From positions 3,814,608-3,878,607 of the forward strand of contig NC_031976.2 of NCBI RefSeq assembly GCF_001858045.2: a stretch of DNA of 64,000 nucleotides, in the 5' to 3' direction. Each line of letters starts with the position of its first letter. Position 1 is the stretch's first letter. The stretch is from Oreochromis niloticus (lineage: Eukaryota > Chordata > Actinopteri > Cichliformes > Cichlidae). The notes under the pieces were generated by a model that worked only from the letters and a program-made list of their open reading frames with translations, was not told the DNA's origin and ran no database searches. The position numbers were made by a program, and so were the translations under genes. Of this stretch, positions 44,435-55,047 are shown piece after piece.

Positions 44435-45563
44435 CAGAATCAGAATCAGAAAGGGTTTTATTGCCAAATGTTGAGCAGGTTTACAACATTAGGAAATTGC
44501 TGCGGTACTTAGTGCAAACATACTGTTATACAACTCTTAAATAGACATAAAAATAAGAATTAAAAGTGCTAAGTAGATAGATATATACATGAGTGCAGGT
44601 GGTGATCAGTGCCAAACATGGAATGATGCAGTGAACACAGTGTAGGGTCATGTGTTAGTGGTGGGAACAGTCATATGGTTATTGTTCATGAGTCCAACAG
44701 CAGAGGGGAAGAAACTGTTCTTGTGGCGAGAGGTTCTGGTGCGAATGGACCGGAGCCTCCTGCCTGAGGGGAGCAGGTCAAACAGACTGTGTCCAGGGTG
44801 AGAAGGGTCACCACTGATCCGAGCTGCACGCCCCAGTGTCCTGGAGGTGTACAGGTCCTGCAGAGATGGGAGTTTGCAGCCAATCACCTTCTCAGCAGAG
44901 CGCACAACACGCTGCAGTCTCAGTTTGTCCCTGATAGTGGCTCCAGCGTACCACACGGTGATGGAGGAGGTGAGGATGGACTCGATGATTGCGGTGTAGA
45001 ATTGCATCATCGTCCGTGTTGGCAGGTTGAATTTCTTCAGCTGCCTCAGGAAGTACATCCTCTGCTGGGCTTTCTTTATGACGGAGGTGATGGTGGGCTC
45101 CCACTTCAGGTCCTGGGTGATGGTGGTACCCAGGAAGCGGAATGAGTCCACAGAGGTGATGAGGGTGTCAGTCAGGATGATGGGGGGGAGTGGGGCTGTG
45201 TGCTTCCTGAAGTCCACAATAATCTCCACTGTCTTCTGGGCATTCAGCACCAGGTTGTTGTGGCTGCACCAGGACACCAGACTTTCAACCTCCCTTCTGT
45301 AGGCAGACTCATCCCCGTCCGAGATGAGTCCAATAACGGTGGTGTCATCTGCAAACTTGATTAGCTTGACAGACTGGTGGGTGGAGGTGCAGCAGTTGGT
45401 GTACAGGGAGAAGAGCAGAGGAGAAAGAACACAGCCCTGAGGGGAGCCGGTGCTGATGGTCCGGGAGTCCGAGACATTCTTTCCCAGCCTCACATGCTGC
45501 TTCCTGTCCGTCAGGAAGTCAGTGATCCACCGGCAGATGGGATCAGGCACATTCATCTGGGAA
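44435..45563 (-). mobile_element. Rex1 LINE, 5'-truncated
   Basis: The 3' end at 44435 has a repeated CAGAATCAGAATCAGAA tail. The target duplication ATACTT stands at 44429-44434 and 45564-45569. It carries the second half of the reverse transcriptase gene in the minus direction and sits within the L1-Tx1 ORF2. The tail and protein are characteristic of Rex1 in fish. Confidence 0.88.
44648..45556 (-). CDS. Rex1 reverse transcriptase, C-terminal 302 codons
   Basis: Open frame with NVPDPICRWITDFLTDRKQ, STGSPQGCVLSPLLFSLYTN and FADDTTVIGLI, the catalytic F/YADD motif at about residue 70. Then VDFRKHTAPLPPI, FLGTTITQDLKWEPTI and RMYFLRQLKKFNLP, ending with the LLPSGRRLRSIRTRTSRHKN block typical of Rex1. 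The 5' two-thirds, with endonuclease and RT fingers, are missing. Open but incomplete, and without a promoter; a fossil copy of fairly recent age. Confidence 0.88.
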   Translation of the reverse strand: MNVPDPICRWITDFLTDRKQHVRLGKNVSDSRTISTGSPQGCVLSPLLFSLYTNCCTSTHQSVKLIKFADDTTVIGLISDGDESAYRREVESLVSWCSHNNLVLNAQKTVEIIVDFRKHTAPLPPIILTDTLITSVDSFRFLGTTITQDLKWEPTITSVIKKAQQRMYFLRQLKKFNLPTRTMMQFYTAIIESILTSSITVWYAGATIRDKLRLQRVVRSAEKVIGCKLPSLQDLYTSRTLGRAARISGDPSHPGHSLFDLLPSGRRLRSIRTRTSRHKNSFFPSAVGLMNNNHMTVPTTNT

Positions 45564-45798
45564 ATACTTATGGTGGAACTGGAATTGCCTTTTCAAACAG
45601 ACTGCTTGAGGCAAAGGTAGTTAAACTGGGGCAAATCATTGAGGTGGCTGGGCCTGAACTTCGGAGCACGGAGGCAGCAGCATCTCTGATTGGGTTAAAA
45701 TCAAACCAAATTTGTTTCTGAGTGTTTTGGACTTCTGGTTTATGAGTCTAACGTCTTCTGACAAGGAGATGCTGTTGGACTATGCCAATGGACTAGAG

Positions 45799-46851
45799 CA
45801 GGGGTCGGCAACCTGCGGCTCCGGAGCCGCATGCGGCTCTTTAGTCCTTATACTGCGGCTCTGTGTGGTTTGGGCAAATAAATTAGAAGTATTTAGCTGA
45901 AGTGTATTTTATTTATGTTAGTTCTTTTTAACTCGTAGTTCTAAATCGGAAGATTATTGTGATATTGAAATATAAAAATAAAATTATATTCTATTATTTT
46001 TTTCATCGCTCAAAATAAGAGTCACACTTGCGGAAGCCGGTATACCCGCCGAAACGCCGTCCATTTATCGAGACTTTCAACGCCAGATAGGCCAATTATG
46101 GATCTTCGGATCCACATTATGTTAGCAGCTATTCTCCACCGTGAACTATGTTAAAGACAAACACCGTGAGTAAACTGACTTCGGCATGCTTTTGAGCATC
46201 TCTTTATTGAGCACTTTTCACATACGGTTGCTGTACGCATACAGCCGGCTGTAGCTTTTCAGCTCACAGCCCGACATACACCACCAACAACACAACAGCA
46301 CAGATAGCGCAGACGTAAAGACGCCGAGGCGTGATTGCGGGTGTCGCTCAGGTGCGTCCGCCTCCCCTGCAGCAGCACTGCAAACCACGCCTCGCGGCAC
46401 GCATTAACCAGGTAAAATATATATTTAGGCAGAATTTTGCAAATATCTATTTTTCATTTTTCAGCAGCATAGTGCTTTTTTCCAATTATTTTTTTAAGAG
46501 TCAGGTCAAGGCTCCAACAGCCCAAAGGCGATATAAGGGTGGCGGCTGACAACAGTTTGTTTGCTACATGGATCATTTTAGTTCAGGTTGGTGTCTTTCC
46601 TTTTGTTATATTTCTTTAAGAGTTCAAAATGTGTTAATTACATAAATAAAATGTAATTTTCTCTGTAGCACTTCATGGATTTCATAAGCAACACACCTTA
46701 GTTGTTCACACAAAGCACAAAGATAAAAAACAATATATACAGTGTTATCTTCATTTTAGATGTCAAAAAGTATTTGCGGCTCCCAGTGTTTTCTTTTGCG
46801 TGGAAACCGGGTCCAAATGGCTCTTTGGGTGTAAAAGGTTGCAGACCCCTG
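45799..46851. mobile_element. hAT element, non-autonomous, 1053 bp
   Basis: Starts CAGGGGTCGGCAACCTGCGG and ends AAAAGGTTGCAGACCCCTG, inverted. The 8-bp target duplication GACTAGAG stands at 45791-45798 and 46852-46859. It interrupts the L1-Tx1 ORF2. Subterminal GCGGCTC words occur at both ends. No transposase frame. Confidence 0.93.
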
Positions 46852-47789
46852 GACTAGAGTTTCCTGATAAAAAAGACTGTTTTTCAGAATTGGGACTGAA
46901 CTTTGACTTTACAGGACTGAAAGGACCTCTACTCATGATTCGAGAAGATTTGGACTTTTGCATGCTCAGTGGTAAGATGTTGTAGTGTCTGTCCAAGAGT
47001 TAAATAAAAGGCAATTGAGTGGTGTGTGTGGAGAGCAAGGTTAGGAGTGGAAGAGAAGGTAAAACGTATTTGGAGGGTTTTTTTTAAACCCCCTTTGAAT
47101 AAGAGGTCAGGTGATCTGCAATTGAGGATTTTGCTTGGGGCTATTGCTGTTAACAGCTTTGTATCCAAGTTCAATACAGATGTAAGTGGGTTATGTCCGT
47201 TTTGTCAAGAGATCGAAACTGTTTTTCAGGTTTCTTGATTGCAAACGCCTAGAGCCACTGCTTTGTATGGTGATGCATGTCTTCAAAAAAATGTGGAATA
47301 GCTTGGTCTCCATTGGAGTTTCTGTTTGGTGCTGGATACATGAAAAAAGAGGATTCAAAATGGAAGTTATTAAACTTTGTGGGGGATCAAGCAAAAATTT
47401 CTATATATTAAAGTAGAAAAGATAAGATTAACAATATTGCAGGGGTAAGGATTGATCAACTTTTCATTTCACACGTTAAGTATAGAGTTAAAGCCAAATT
47501 TCAGTTTTATTCTTTGACAAATAATTTGTCTGAATTCTCTTCCCAGTGGTGTTGCCTGAATATGGTGTGCTCTGTTGTGGATAGTCAATTAATTTTCAGT
47601 TCTTTGTTTCTGTGATGGCTTTTGTTTTCTTTCTTTTCTTTTTTTTGTGATGTATCTGGTGATGACCTGATTGGTTTTTACTGTAAATAAATGTGTTGGT
47701 AAAATAAAAAAAAAATTATTTCTTTCTTCCTGTCCTTCTTTTTCTTTTTTTTTTTATTAAGGACATTTTTTTTTGTAAGTGGGAAAGCT

Positions 47790-49030
47790 TCTTAGGAGTG
47801 GCTGGCCTACCTAAATGACTTCAACAGTGCATTGATGACTCATTCAGGAGGTCACAAAAGAATCCAGAACAACATCTAAATAATTGCAGGGCTCTGGCCA
47901 CAGCTTTTGCACTGGCCACAGTTAATATCACTGTTCATGACAAAAATGGTGGAATAGTAGAGTTCCAAGGCAAATATCTAAAAGAACACAAAGGCTCATC
48001 ATTCATCATTTTCCACAAACATCTTGATAATCCCTGACACTTTGGGAAATTACTCTTTGGACTGACAAGACAAAAGCTGAACTTTCTGCATCCAATTACA
48101 TCAGGTTGTGGGAATTATATCATTTTTATATCATGTTTATTCTTTTATATCCTTTTATTAAGCTTTGAGCAGTGGCAGTTGATGAAAACATTTATTCAAT
48201 TTATTAAACATACAGTTTTAATCATGTTATTACACACATTGCATATGTGCTCATAGGAGTTAAGCACTCAATCCTGTGAAGGTCAGAAGCTTCGTTCAGC
48301 GTGATGTCTGAACTGATATATTGTAGGAATGACTTGGAGTGCTGTGAATGAATGCACAACATGCTTACACACACACAGACATTAAGTACAATTTCTAGGG
48401 TAAAGGTGAAATATATCTTTGCTTTGTCTTTGCTTAGCAACGAGTGACACAGAAGGTGTTAAAGATAAGTATACCATGAATAAGTCTACAGGAAACATCT
48501 GGTCAGACAACCATATAGGGCAGAATGTTGATGAACACAGAAACTTGTTTAACTGTCATTAATTATAACCTATGCATGTGATATTCTTTCTGACGCAAGA
48601 AGGGGCGTGAACCCTTACATAATAAAACCATTTTGAATTTATGCTGTGACGGAGATCTGTGTTGACAATATTGAGCTGTGTATCTTCCCACACATGTGTT
48701 TAATAAAATCATTGTTTTGACGCACTTGGACCAGTGGTCGTTTGTCTTACACCTCAATCACGAATCGGGACAAGGTCTAAAATGAAAGAATTTCATAAAA
48801 AGAACAAAAACTTAGATGTCGGTGTGAGATATTTGTGGCTTTAGGACCTGGGGACCTTTTCGCGATTTATCTGCTAGAACTATGAATTCTACTCTCTCTA
48901 TAAAGAAAGAACAAAGTTCCAAAGAACCACCAACACCATAAAAAAAAGAAGATACTGGAAAGGTCGAATCAAAGCGCAGATTTAAATCTAAATGAGATTC
49001 TTTGGCATGATGTTAAACAGGACACTCAAG
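47790..49030 (+). mobile_element. Degraded Tc1-like fragment, split by a solo LTR
   Basis: 47800-48106 and 48777-49030 join into Tc1 transposase-like DNA: GTTCATGACAAAAATGGTGG, CATCTTGATAATCCCTGAC and GGACTGACAAGACAAAAGC (the WTDETK region), then after the LTR ATTTCATAAAAAGAAC, and finally LNLNEILWHDVKQDTQA near the third acidic residue. Many small deletions; no long frame; ends not found. A different Tc1 family from the two other copies. Confidence 0.65.
48107..48772 (+). mobile_element. Solo LTR of an endogenous retrovirus-like element
   Basis: TGTGGGAATTAT...AATCGGGACA, 666 bp, with TG...CA ends and a 4-bp target duplication AGGT (48103-48106 and 48773-48776). Polyadenylation-type AATAAAA motifs lie near 48622 and 48702 in the last quarter. 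Removing it restores the Tc1 sequence. No internal genes. Confidence 0.82.
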
Positions 49031-51085
49031 CTTGAAAACAAGCTTGAAAGCTTGTTGTGGTGTCACAATGTAGTTATCACAAACCCTTGATTGTAGTTCT
49101 TGGCACAACAAGTTACATGTACATAACACAGAACATATTGTAGGCAGTGTGAGGTGTTGATTGTAATTAATTTACTGGTTTTGTTGTGTTTTTAAATGCA
49201 GCACTCTATAATCTTGTTTGTTTTTTCTCTTAAATTTATTGGTTTGTTTCATTATTTTTTTCTTTGTCAGTTTACAATTAGATGCTGAAGTTTGCTTTTA
49301 AGCATGCATCACATAAGAATGCCCAGCTGTTTGACCCATGATGTGCAAGTCTGCCCACGAAACTTATGGCCCCAGCGATAACAGAACTGATTTATGTACT
49401 GCAACCTTTTCCTCTATTCATGATTTTTGTTTGTTTAAAAAGGAATCAAATGGAAATCAAATTGAAGTCAGTGCTTGGTGGAGACTAGCTCTGATGTTTC
49501 ACTCTGTCTGTCCATGCTTAACAGAAGACAAGTTTTCTGTGAGTAGATGGTTTGAGGCTGGGATGGTGGGGGGAGTCCAAGTTCTTTGACAGAACTTTAA
49601 AGCAGCAGAATGAACAGATGTTTCCCAATGATTAATGTTCCTCCCTGACTATCCTCAGAGGGGTTGCATGCCCATGCATCTCTAACCCTGTACACCTCCT
49701 CCGCAGCACTCTATAATGCTAATTTCTTCGCCTCACAGTTTCTCTTTTGCATTTAATTTTGCCTTTTCTTTAATTTATATTTCTTTCATGAAACATCTGC
49801 TTTTACTTTAATACAATTCTAACAAGTCAAGTGTTACTAAATGATGAATTTAATTTTTTGTAAAGACAGTGTATTGAGAAGTACATCCAGTTTCATTTGA
49901 AGCCACTACAGTGCAAGTTTAGGTGGAAATCCTCTCATACTGTAATATGGCAAAACAATAGACACCAGGGCTGTGTGCTGAAGTGATCAATCATAGAGAG
50001 AACCAAATAGAAACAGTCAGGCACTTCTCCCTCTCAAAACAGTAATTTAAATAACATAAACTGTGTCTTAAAGGTGTCATCTCATAGTGTAAGCCTGACC
50101 CCAAGTGGCAGAAATGGGAATAGAAATGCTGAAAGTTCTGTAGAGGAGTTACCAGGAAAGAGTCTGCTTCTGTTTTCTGTTCTTCACCTATTTGTTCTGT
50201 AAATTTAGACTTCACTCCAGCTTATTTTCATTCACATAAAACAGATAATACAATACATGTAACTTCTTTCATTCAGTCTTAGCTGTTGAGTTGCAACAGC
50301 TAAGTTGAAAAATCCATCATCAATGAGAGAGTTAGCATAACAGTTATTGTGACTTTGCAAAACATGCAAGTTTTTTATTCAGACTTGTCTCTCAGTTCAT
50401 CTCCTCTATTTTCTTTTAATTTTTGAGGGACTGTCGAAAGGAGTGCAGAGCAACAGCGTCCCCTGCTGCTTCAAATGATGAGTACGGACCCCTGTGCACA
50501 CAGTCTCAAGGGAAATTGCCTGTTAAAATCTAGCACTGTGTGATAATGAATGCCAGGCCATTGGTAAAGGGCTCACATTAAATATTTACAGTCTCACTTA
50601 ATATTTCATATGGTAATTTTGTATTTAAATTGGATTTAATATTTAATATAAATACAGAGCTAAGTGCAGTATGCTATTCTCAAACACCAATCCAGACACT
50701 TTTCATATGACCTGGGGGAGTAAATATGACACAGACTACATACAAATGTAGACCTTCAGTGTTAGAACACACAGACAAACAAGGACAGAAGGACATGATA
50801 TCATCTCTGTTTACAACATTGGCTTTTATACAGAGAGGGTCACTTGAGCCATTTTTGTTTGAACCATCTTTAAGGCTAGGCAAAGGCTTTATTCACAGTT
50901 TACTATGTTTCAATTGTAAAAATAATAATAATAATAATGATATATAATTACCTGGTACTATTGATTTAATTATCTTTGCACTCATAAGTAAATGAGTAAA
51001 GAGCCAGAATTTAATAATTAATAGTAAAATTTGCCTCTTCATCATCAAAGCATTCATTACTAGCATGATAAACAAGTTTTTAAAA
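49031..51085. other. Intergenic, no gene recognised
   Basis: AT-rich, with an (AAT)n run near 50918-50940. An 83-codon open stretch at 49338-49589 has no recognisable domain. No repeat family named. Confidence 0.45.
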
Positions 51086-51099
51086 GTTTCTCACATCAT

Positions 51100-51195
51100 G
51101 TGTGAGAATGTGTGTGTGAATGGGTGAATGACTGGATATGTAAAGCGCTTTGGGGTCCTTAGGGACCATAAAGGCGCTATATAAATACAGGCCAT
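51100..51195 (+). mobile_element. 5'-truncated SINE, tail half only
   Basis: GTGTGTGTGAATGGGTGAAT, AAAGCGCTTTGGGGTCCTTA and GCTATATAAATACAGGCC match the tail of the SINE at 13258-13387 in the opposite direction. The tRNA-like head is missing. Confidence 0.8.
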
Positions 51196-52056
51196 ATGTT
51201 GGCTAAAATTTCTTTCACATGTTAGGAAAGGAAAACTAATGAGACTACTCATCTACTTGCTAATGGTAGCCCTGTTTCCACACAAAACAGAGATGGTCAC
51301 TGATCTTAGAGCAGTGAAAGTTGAACAGGCGGCAGCTTGCCTATCATTCTGCTCTACGCCACCATATTTCCAACTAAAAGCTTAACCACACTTAATGTAT
51401 CAAATCAACCAAATACTTCAGAGTAACAAAATTTTGCCTTGTTATGTCATCTATTATGTGTACTTTGTAGACACATGTAAATGTCATTCTTGTTAAATTA
51501 ACTATTACAGGGCAAGTATTCTGAACATCAATGTTGTTGTTTCAATTAGATGATATGTTTTAGATTAGATTAATTTACTTAGATACAAATTGAATTGAGA
51601 TAAAGTGAATTATTAACACATCCAAAAAATGTAACATTCTTCTGTATTTGGCAGCAAGTAACAGCATCGAACATTATTGTTATAATTAGTTCTTCCCCTT
51701 TGATGCCTCTTTCAACCGATTTCTTTTTTTTTAATGCTACACTTTCTTCAGCTGCTGTCTTTTTTATTGTCATAAAATGATGTAATTTGTATCTGTAGAG
51801 ATTTTCAGCTTTCGTTCATCAAGATCTGATCTGTGATTTTAGGTTTTTCTTTAATTCTTTTGAGAATTACATTTAATAACTTGACTGTTATATTATGTCA
51901 TCAAAACAAATTCATCTGATGAATATGTTCCATATTTGTACTTTTTTTTCATGAATAAGAGGTCAATAGCACCACTTCTCCAAAAACTTTATATCAGACA
52001 AATATTCCTAAAAAACCTCATTGCTACCCCCTGTACGGTGTACATTTTAGGACATC

Positions 52057-52311
52057 GTCAGGTCTCAAGAAAAAAGTTGTCAGGTATCAGACAAAAAAAT
52101 GTCAGGTCTCAGTTCTCAAGAAAAAAGTTGTCAGGTATCAGACAAAAAAAATGTCAGGTCTCAGTTGTCAGGAAAAAAGTTGTCAGGTATCAGACAAAAA
52201 ATTGTCAGGTCTCAGTTGTCAGGAAAAAAGTTGTCAGGTATCAGACAAAAAGATGTCAGGTCTCAGTTCTCAAGAAAAAAGTTGTCAGGTATCAGAACAC
52301 AAGGTACCAGA
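52057..52311 (+). repeat. 51-bp tandem repeat, about five units
   Basis: Units start with GTCAGGTCTCAG at 52057, 52101, 52153, 52204 and 52255, the last one running into GGTACCAGACAG. Each unit contains a second half-copy, GTCAGGTATCAGACAAAAA, so it is itself a doubled ~25-bp motif. No unit contains a stop in the plus-strand frames, so long open frames cross it by default. Confidence 0.92.
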
Positions 52312-52329
52312 CAGAGAAAATCTTCCTGC

Positions 52330-52911
52330 AGGTGGCGCTGTTGTCATGTCCCACCCGAATTGATTTCCAAATACGTCATCAACGCGTGACAGTGGGAGAG
52401 CGTAAGGTCATTGACCTCACCGGAGTTTTACCGCGGTTCAGGCTCCTAACGACACAAGGTAAGTTTAACTTTTTCTCCCTTTTGTTCATATTTTTGCCAC
52501 AGTTGTGTTATATTAAGTTGCGGTCATGTTGTGAAAGTTACATATCAGAGAAGGAAAGCTAGTTTTGTACGAAACCAAATCAGTACTATTTTTGTCTGGC
52601 TAATTCATTCTAGCTAGCGACAGTGGTGAAACGTGATTTAAATTTAAACTGTTCAGTAATTGTTTTGTATACATTTCAGCAAATTGACAAGCTGAAAGCT
52701 TACGAGCAGCCTGCATCCTTTCTGTCGCTCTTTTTCTTTATTTCTCTTTTCTATATTGCTACTGTCGGGATATTTTTTGATCCCGATATGTTTTTTTTCT
52801 GTTGTTGTTTTTAGACTTTGCTGCAATATGTCATCTGACGATGATGAAAGGAGTATCCGACTCTGGCTGGTTCCTATGACTGTACCAAAAATACTCTTTT
52901 TATAAAAAGAG
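52330..52911 (+). promoter_or_regulatory. Promoter-like region with a possible first exon and a short second exon
   Basis: ATACGTCATCAACGCGTGAC (a CRE-like TACGTCA) precedes a CG-containing stretch with a good splice donor ACAAG/GTAAGT at 52459. Near 52815 an acceptor TTGTTTTTAG leads to ATG at 52829 and MSSDDDERSIRLWLVP..., which stops after 25 codons in a palindrome. It could be the 5' end of a decayed host gene or a mobile promoter. I cannot link it to later exons. Confidence 0.3.
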
Positions 52912-53317
52912 CATTAAAAATAAATGACTGAAGTACAACTTATTTATTAACTACTGTTCACCTCTTTCATATCAAAGAAGTGTATTTTTTGCTACACATA
53001 TTTTATTTGTGGGCACTGAATAGACGATGCTTTTAGTGTAATTGCCACATAAAAAGATTTAGTAATTTACTGGTTAATTACTTGTGTTCAGAGTAAGAGG
53101 TGGGTGATCAATTAGACTGTTGTTGTTACACTTAACCTTTCAAGATACTACGATAATAACGTTGTTCAACAAAGGCTTAAAACAAAAGGAAATCAGCTGT
53201 GCACTGAATTCATATGGGCATAAAATAAGGTAAGTCTGCATTTCAACAGTTTCCGTGACAACTCTCTAACACACATATTTATGGCTTAATGCTACAGAAT
53301 TCAATATCCCCGTGTTC

Positions 53318-53440
53318 AACACGTTCTCACTCCCAACTCGTTAAATGTGTGACACATGGTCAGGCTCCCTCTGCTTCACTTATCGACGCGCAGAGGACCC
53401 CCGTCGCGTCGATAAGTGACGTGCAGGGTCCTCCTATTGA
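53318..53440. repeat. Dispersed repeat with an inverted CGCGTCGATAAGTG motif
   Basis: Repeats the 10547-10616 sequence and then contains CACTTATCGACGCG followed about 15 bp later by its inverse CGCGTCGATAAGTG. Loop GACCC sequence lies between. The flanks (52912-54120) otherwise show no gene. Confidence 0.6.
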
Positions 53441-54124
53441 ATATTATAGAGCTCCCTAAACGTTGTTTATTGACGACAAGAGATTGCCGCGGAAGAGCCT
53501 GTTGTCCGTATATTTATACATTTCCGAAATCACATTGTAGTGACGTGTACTGAACACAATATATTATATAAAGTAAACAACTACCTGAGAAACAGCAGAT
53601 ACAGCAGCTAAATTAATTATAGGCTATTACTTTTGTATCGTTTATTGCATTTATGGAGGGAGAGGTGTATGCTGGGTAATGGCACAGCTTGCCACTGGGT
53701 GACTTTATTCACCCGCTTCGGCTGTTATCAGTCCATACAATGGGCGTTATTAGCAGAAATCAGTCCTATAGATATGGGCCATCCACCTGCTAGATTGTTC
53801 AGAAGGTTGTTATCATCCATCCAGATGGAGGATCACTAACAGGAGCGTGGGAAGACTCCAGAATCCACTCTGGGTGGAATCCGGTGGATACAGCAGTGTT
53901 ACAGGTAAGACCATTTAAACGGACAGCATTTATAGAATGACTATTAAAAGTCAGCGAGTGTCAATAATGTTAATGTGGTTATGTTAGTAATACACCGAGT
54001 GCTAATATAACAGCTTTAAGATGCATTTGTAGATATTATTACGTGTTTTACCGTCTTTATGGTGCTAGCTTAAAGTTACGGTGTAAACGTTAGCTTATAT
54101 TGTAGTAAAGCTGTTACTGTTTAA

Positions 54125-55043
54125 CCCTTTAAGACCTACCATAGAACCAAGTCCGCCAGAGCTTATATTATATTTTTACATGCTGTAGTGCCAATTGTGG
54201 GAGCATTTCAAGTTGATATACATCAATACAACCATTATAGCCCAAATTTTAATAGTATGTATGCATTAAGTGCATAGTAATTACATAAATTGCAAAAAAG
54301 TGCAATAAACTACAAAAAAATTGAAAATCGTTTTTGTTTTTTTGACATATATTTCTAGTTAGAGAAATTTAAGAGGCTTATCCCTCAAAACTGTAAATAC
54401 AAAAAAGTTGCACAAACTAGTTTCCCACCACAGGAAATTTATTTGAAGTGTCTTCATAGTTTTACTTTTGAAATACACCAATTTTTATATACTGCAGGAA
54501 AAACGAAAATAAATATTATAGTGCAAATTTGCAAAAAAGCAGCATATGCATCAAAATAAACTATTTCCAGCAGTGCAATTCGAGTTCTAAGCATCCCAGA
54601 AACGACACAGAAAGTCATAAAGTCAAAGATAACTTTTAAAAACACCAGTATAGGCTCTGAGGCCCTGATAGTAAAAAAAACTACATTTCCGCGAAAATGA
54701 CGTCACTTCCGGTTTCGGGCAGGTAATGGCGGACATGCGAAAGTTCGCGCTGACGTCTATTCCAAGGTAGGAAGTGTTATGAACAGCTGATCGGATCGGC
54801 AAAACGTGTTTCTGGAATATTATGTTTTTGTTGCTGCAAGCGCTTTTTATGCAATTTTTGCAAAGCTATATGTGGAAGGAAACCGTGACCTAGGACAAGC
54901 TGATGGCATAAGATGTAAGTACAACTTCTCCGGTTTCATATGTAAAAAAAATTATTGCTCTAGCTTACGTGGTTGCAGAGCTACCAGGATTTAAAAATAG
55001 TTACGCAAAACGGAGCGTGCCCGCTCCAACCGGTTTTAAAGGG
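54125..55043. mobile_element. piggyBac-like element, non-autonomous, 919 bp
   Basis: Flanked by TTAA on both sides (54121-54124 and 55044-55047), with terminal repeats CCCTTTAAGACC and its inverse GGTTTTAAAGGG. The left half is AT-rich; the right half carries a promoter-like block and short open stretches but no transposase. TTAA target sites and CCY/GGG ends define the superfamily. Confidence 0.88.
54698..54732 (+). promoter_or_regulatory. CRE, ETS and YY1-like sites inside the piggyBac element
   Basis: TGACGTCA (54698-54705) abuts CTTCCGG (54706-54712), and AATGGCGG (54725-54732) follows. The ATG of the last motif opens a short frame MADMRKFALTSIP that reaches a donor-like CCAAG/GTAGGAAG near 54766. 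This is a housekeeping-type promoter layout; activity is inferred only. Confidence 0.45.
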
Positions 55044-55047
55044 TTAA

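Larger units (their letters stand above)
42700..47710 (+). mobile_element. L1-Tx1-type LINE, degraded, with three nested insertions
   Basis: ORF1 remnants flank an LTR (VKLSFTDIIDCLKLAF before 42907; FKIIPSCPCSVEECSLSVGE at 43470-43560). The endonuclease region (43790-44215) gives VVNVYAPNTGPER, RDFNCTE and RWARSRENFLSAVRLDRIYC. The 3' part of ORF2 follows: KLGQIIEVAGPELRSTEAAA at 45620 and LCPFCQEIETVFQV at 47190, a C-terminal zinc-type motif. An A-rich tail is near 47705. Nested inside are an LTR (42908-43429), Rex1 (44435-45563) and hAT (45799-46851). Stops and deletions, including the whole reverse transcriptase core, make it inert. Confidence 0.75.

Noticed and set aside
44789..45302. 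Plus-strand frames of 91 and 118 codons
   Set aside because: They are antisense to the Rex1 reverse transcriptase.
52057..52311. CRISPR-like array
   Set aside because: Units are contiguous tandem copies without unique spacers, in a vertebrate genome.
51936..52562. A 208-codon open frame across the 51-bp repeats
   Set aside because: The repeat lacks stops in all three plus-strand frames, so long frames arise automatically. The peptide is simply the repeat translated, with no domain.
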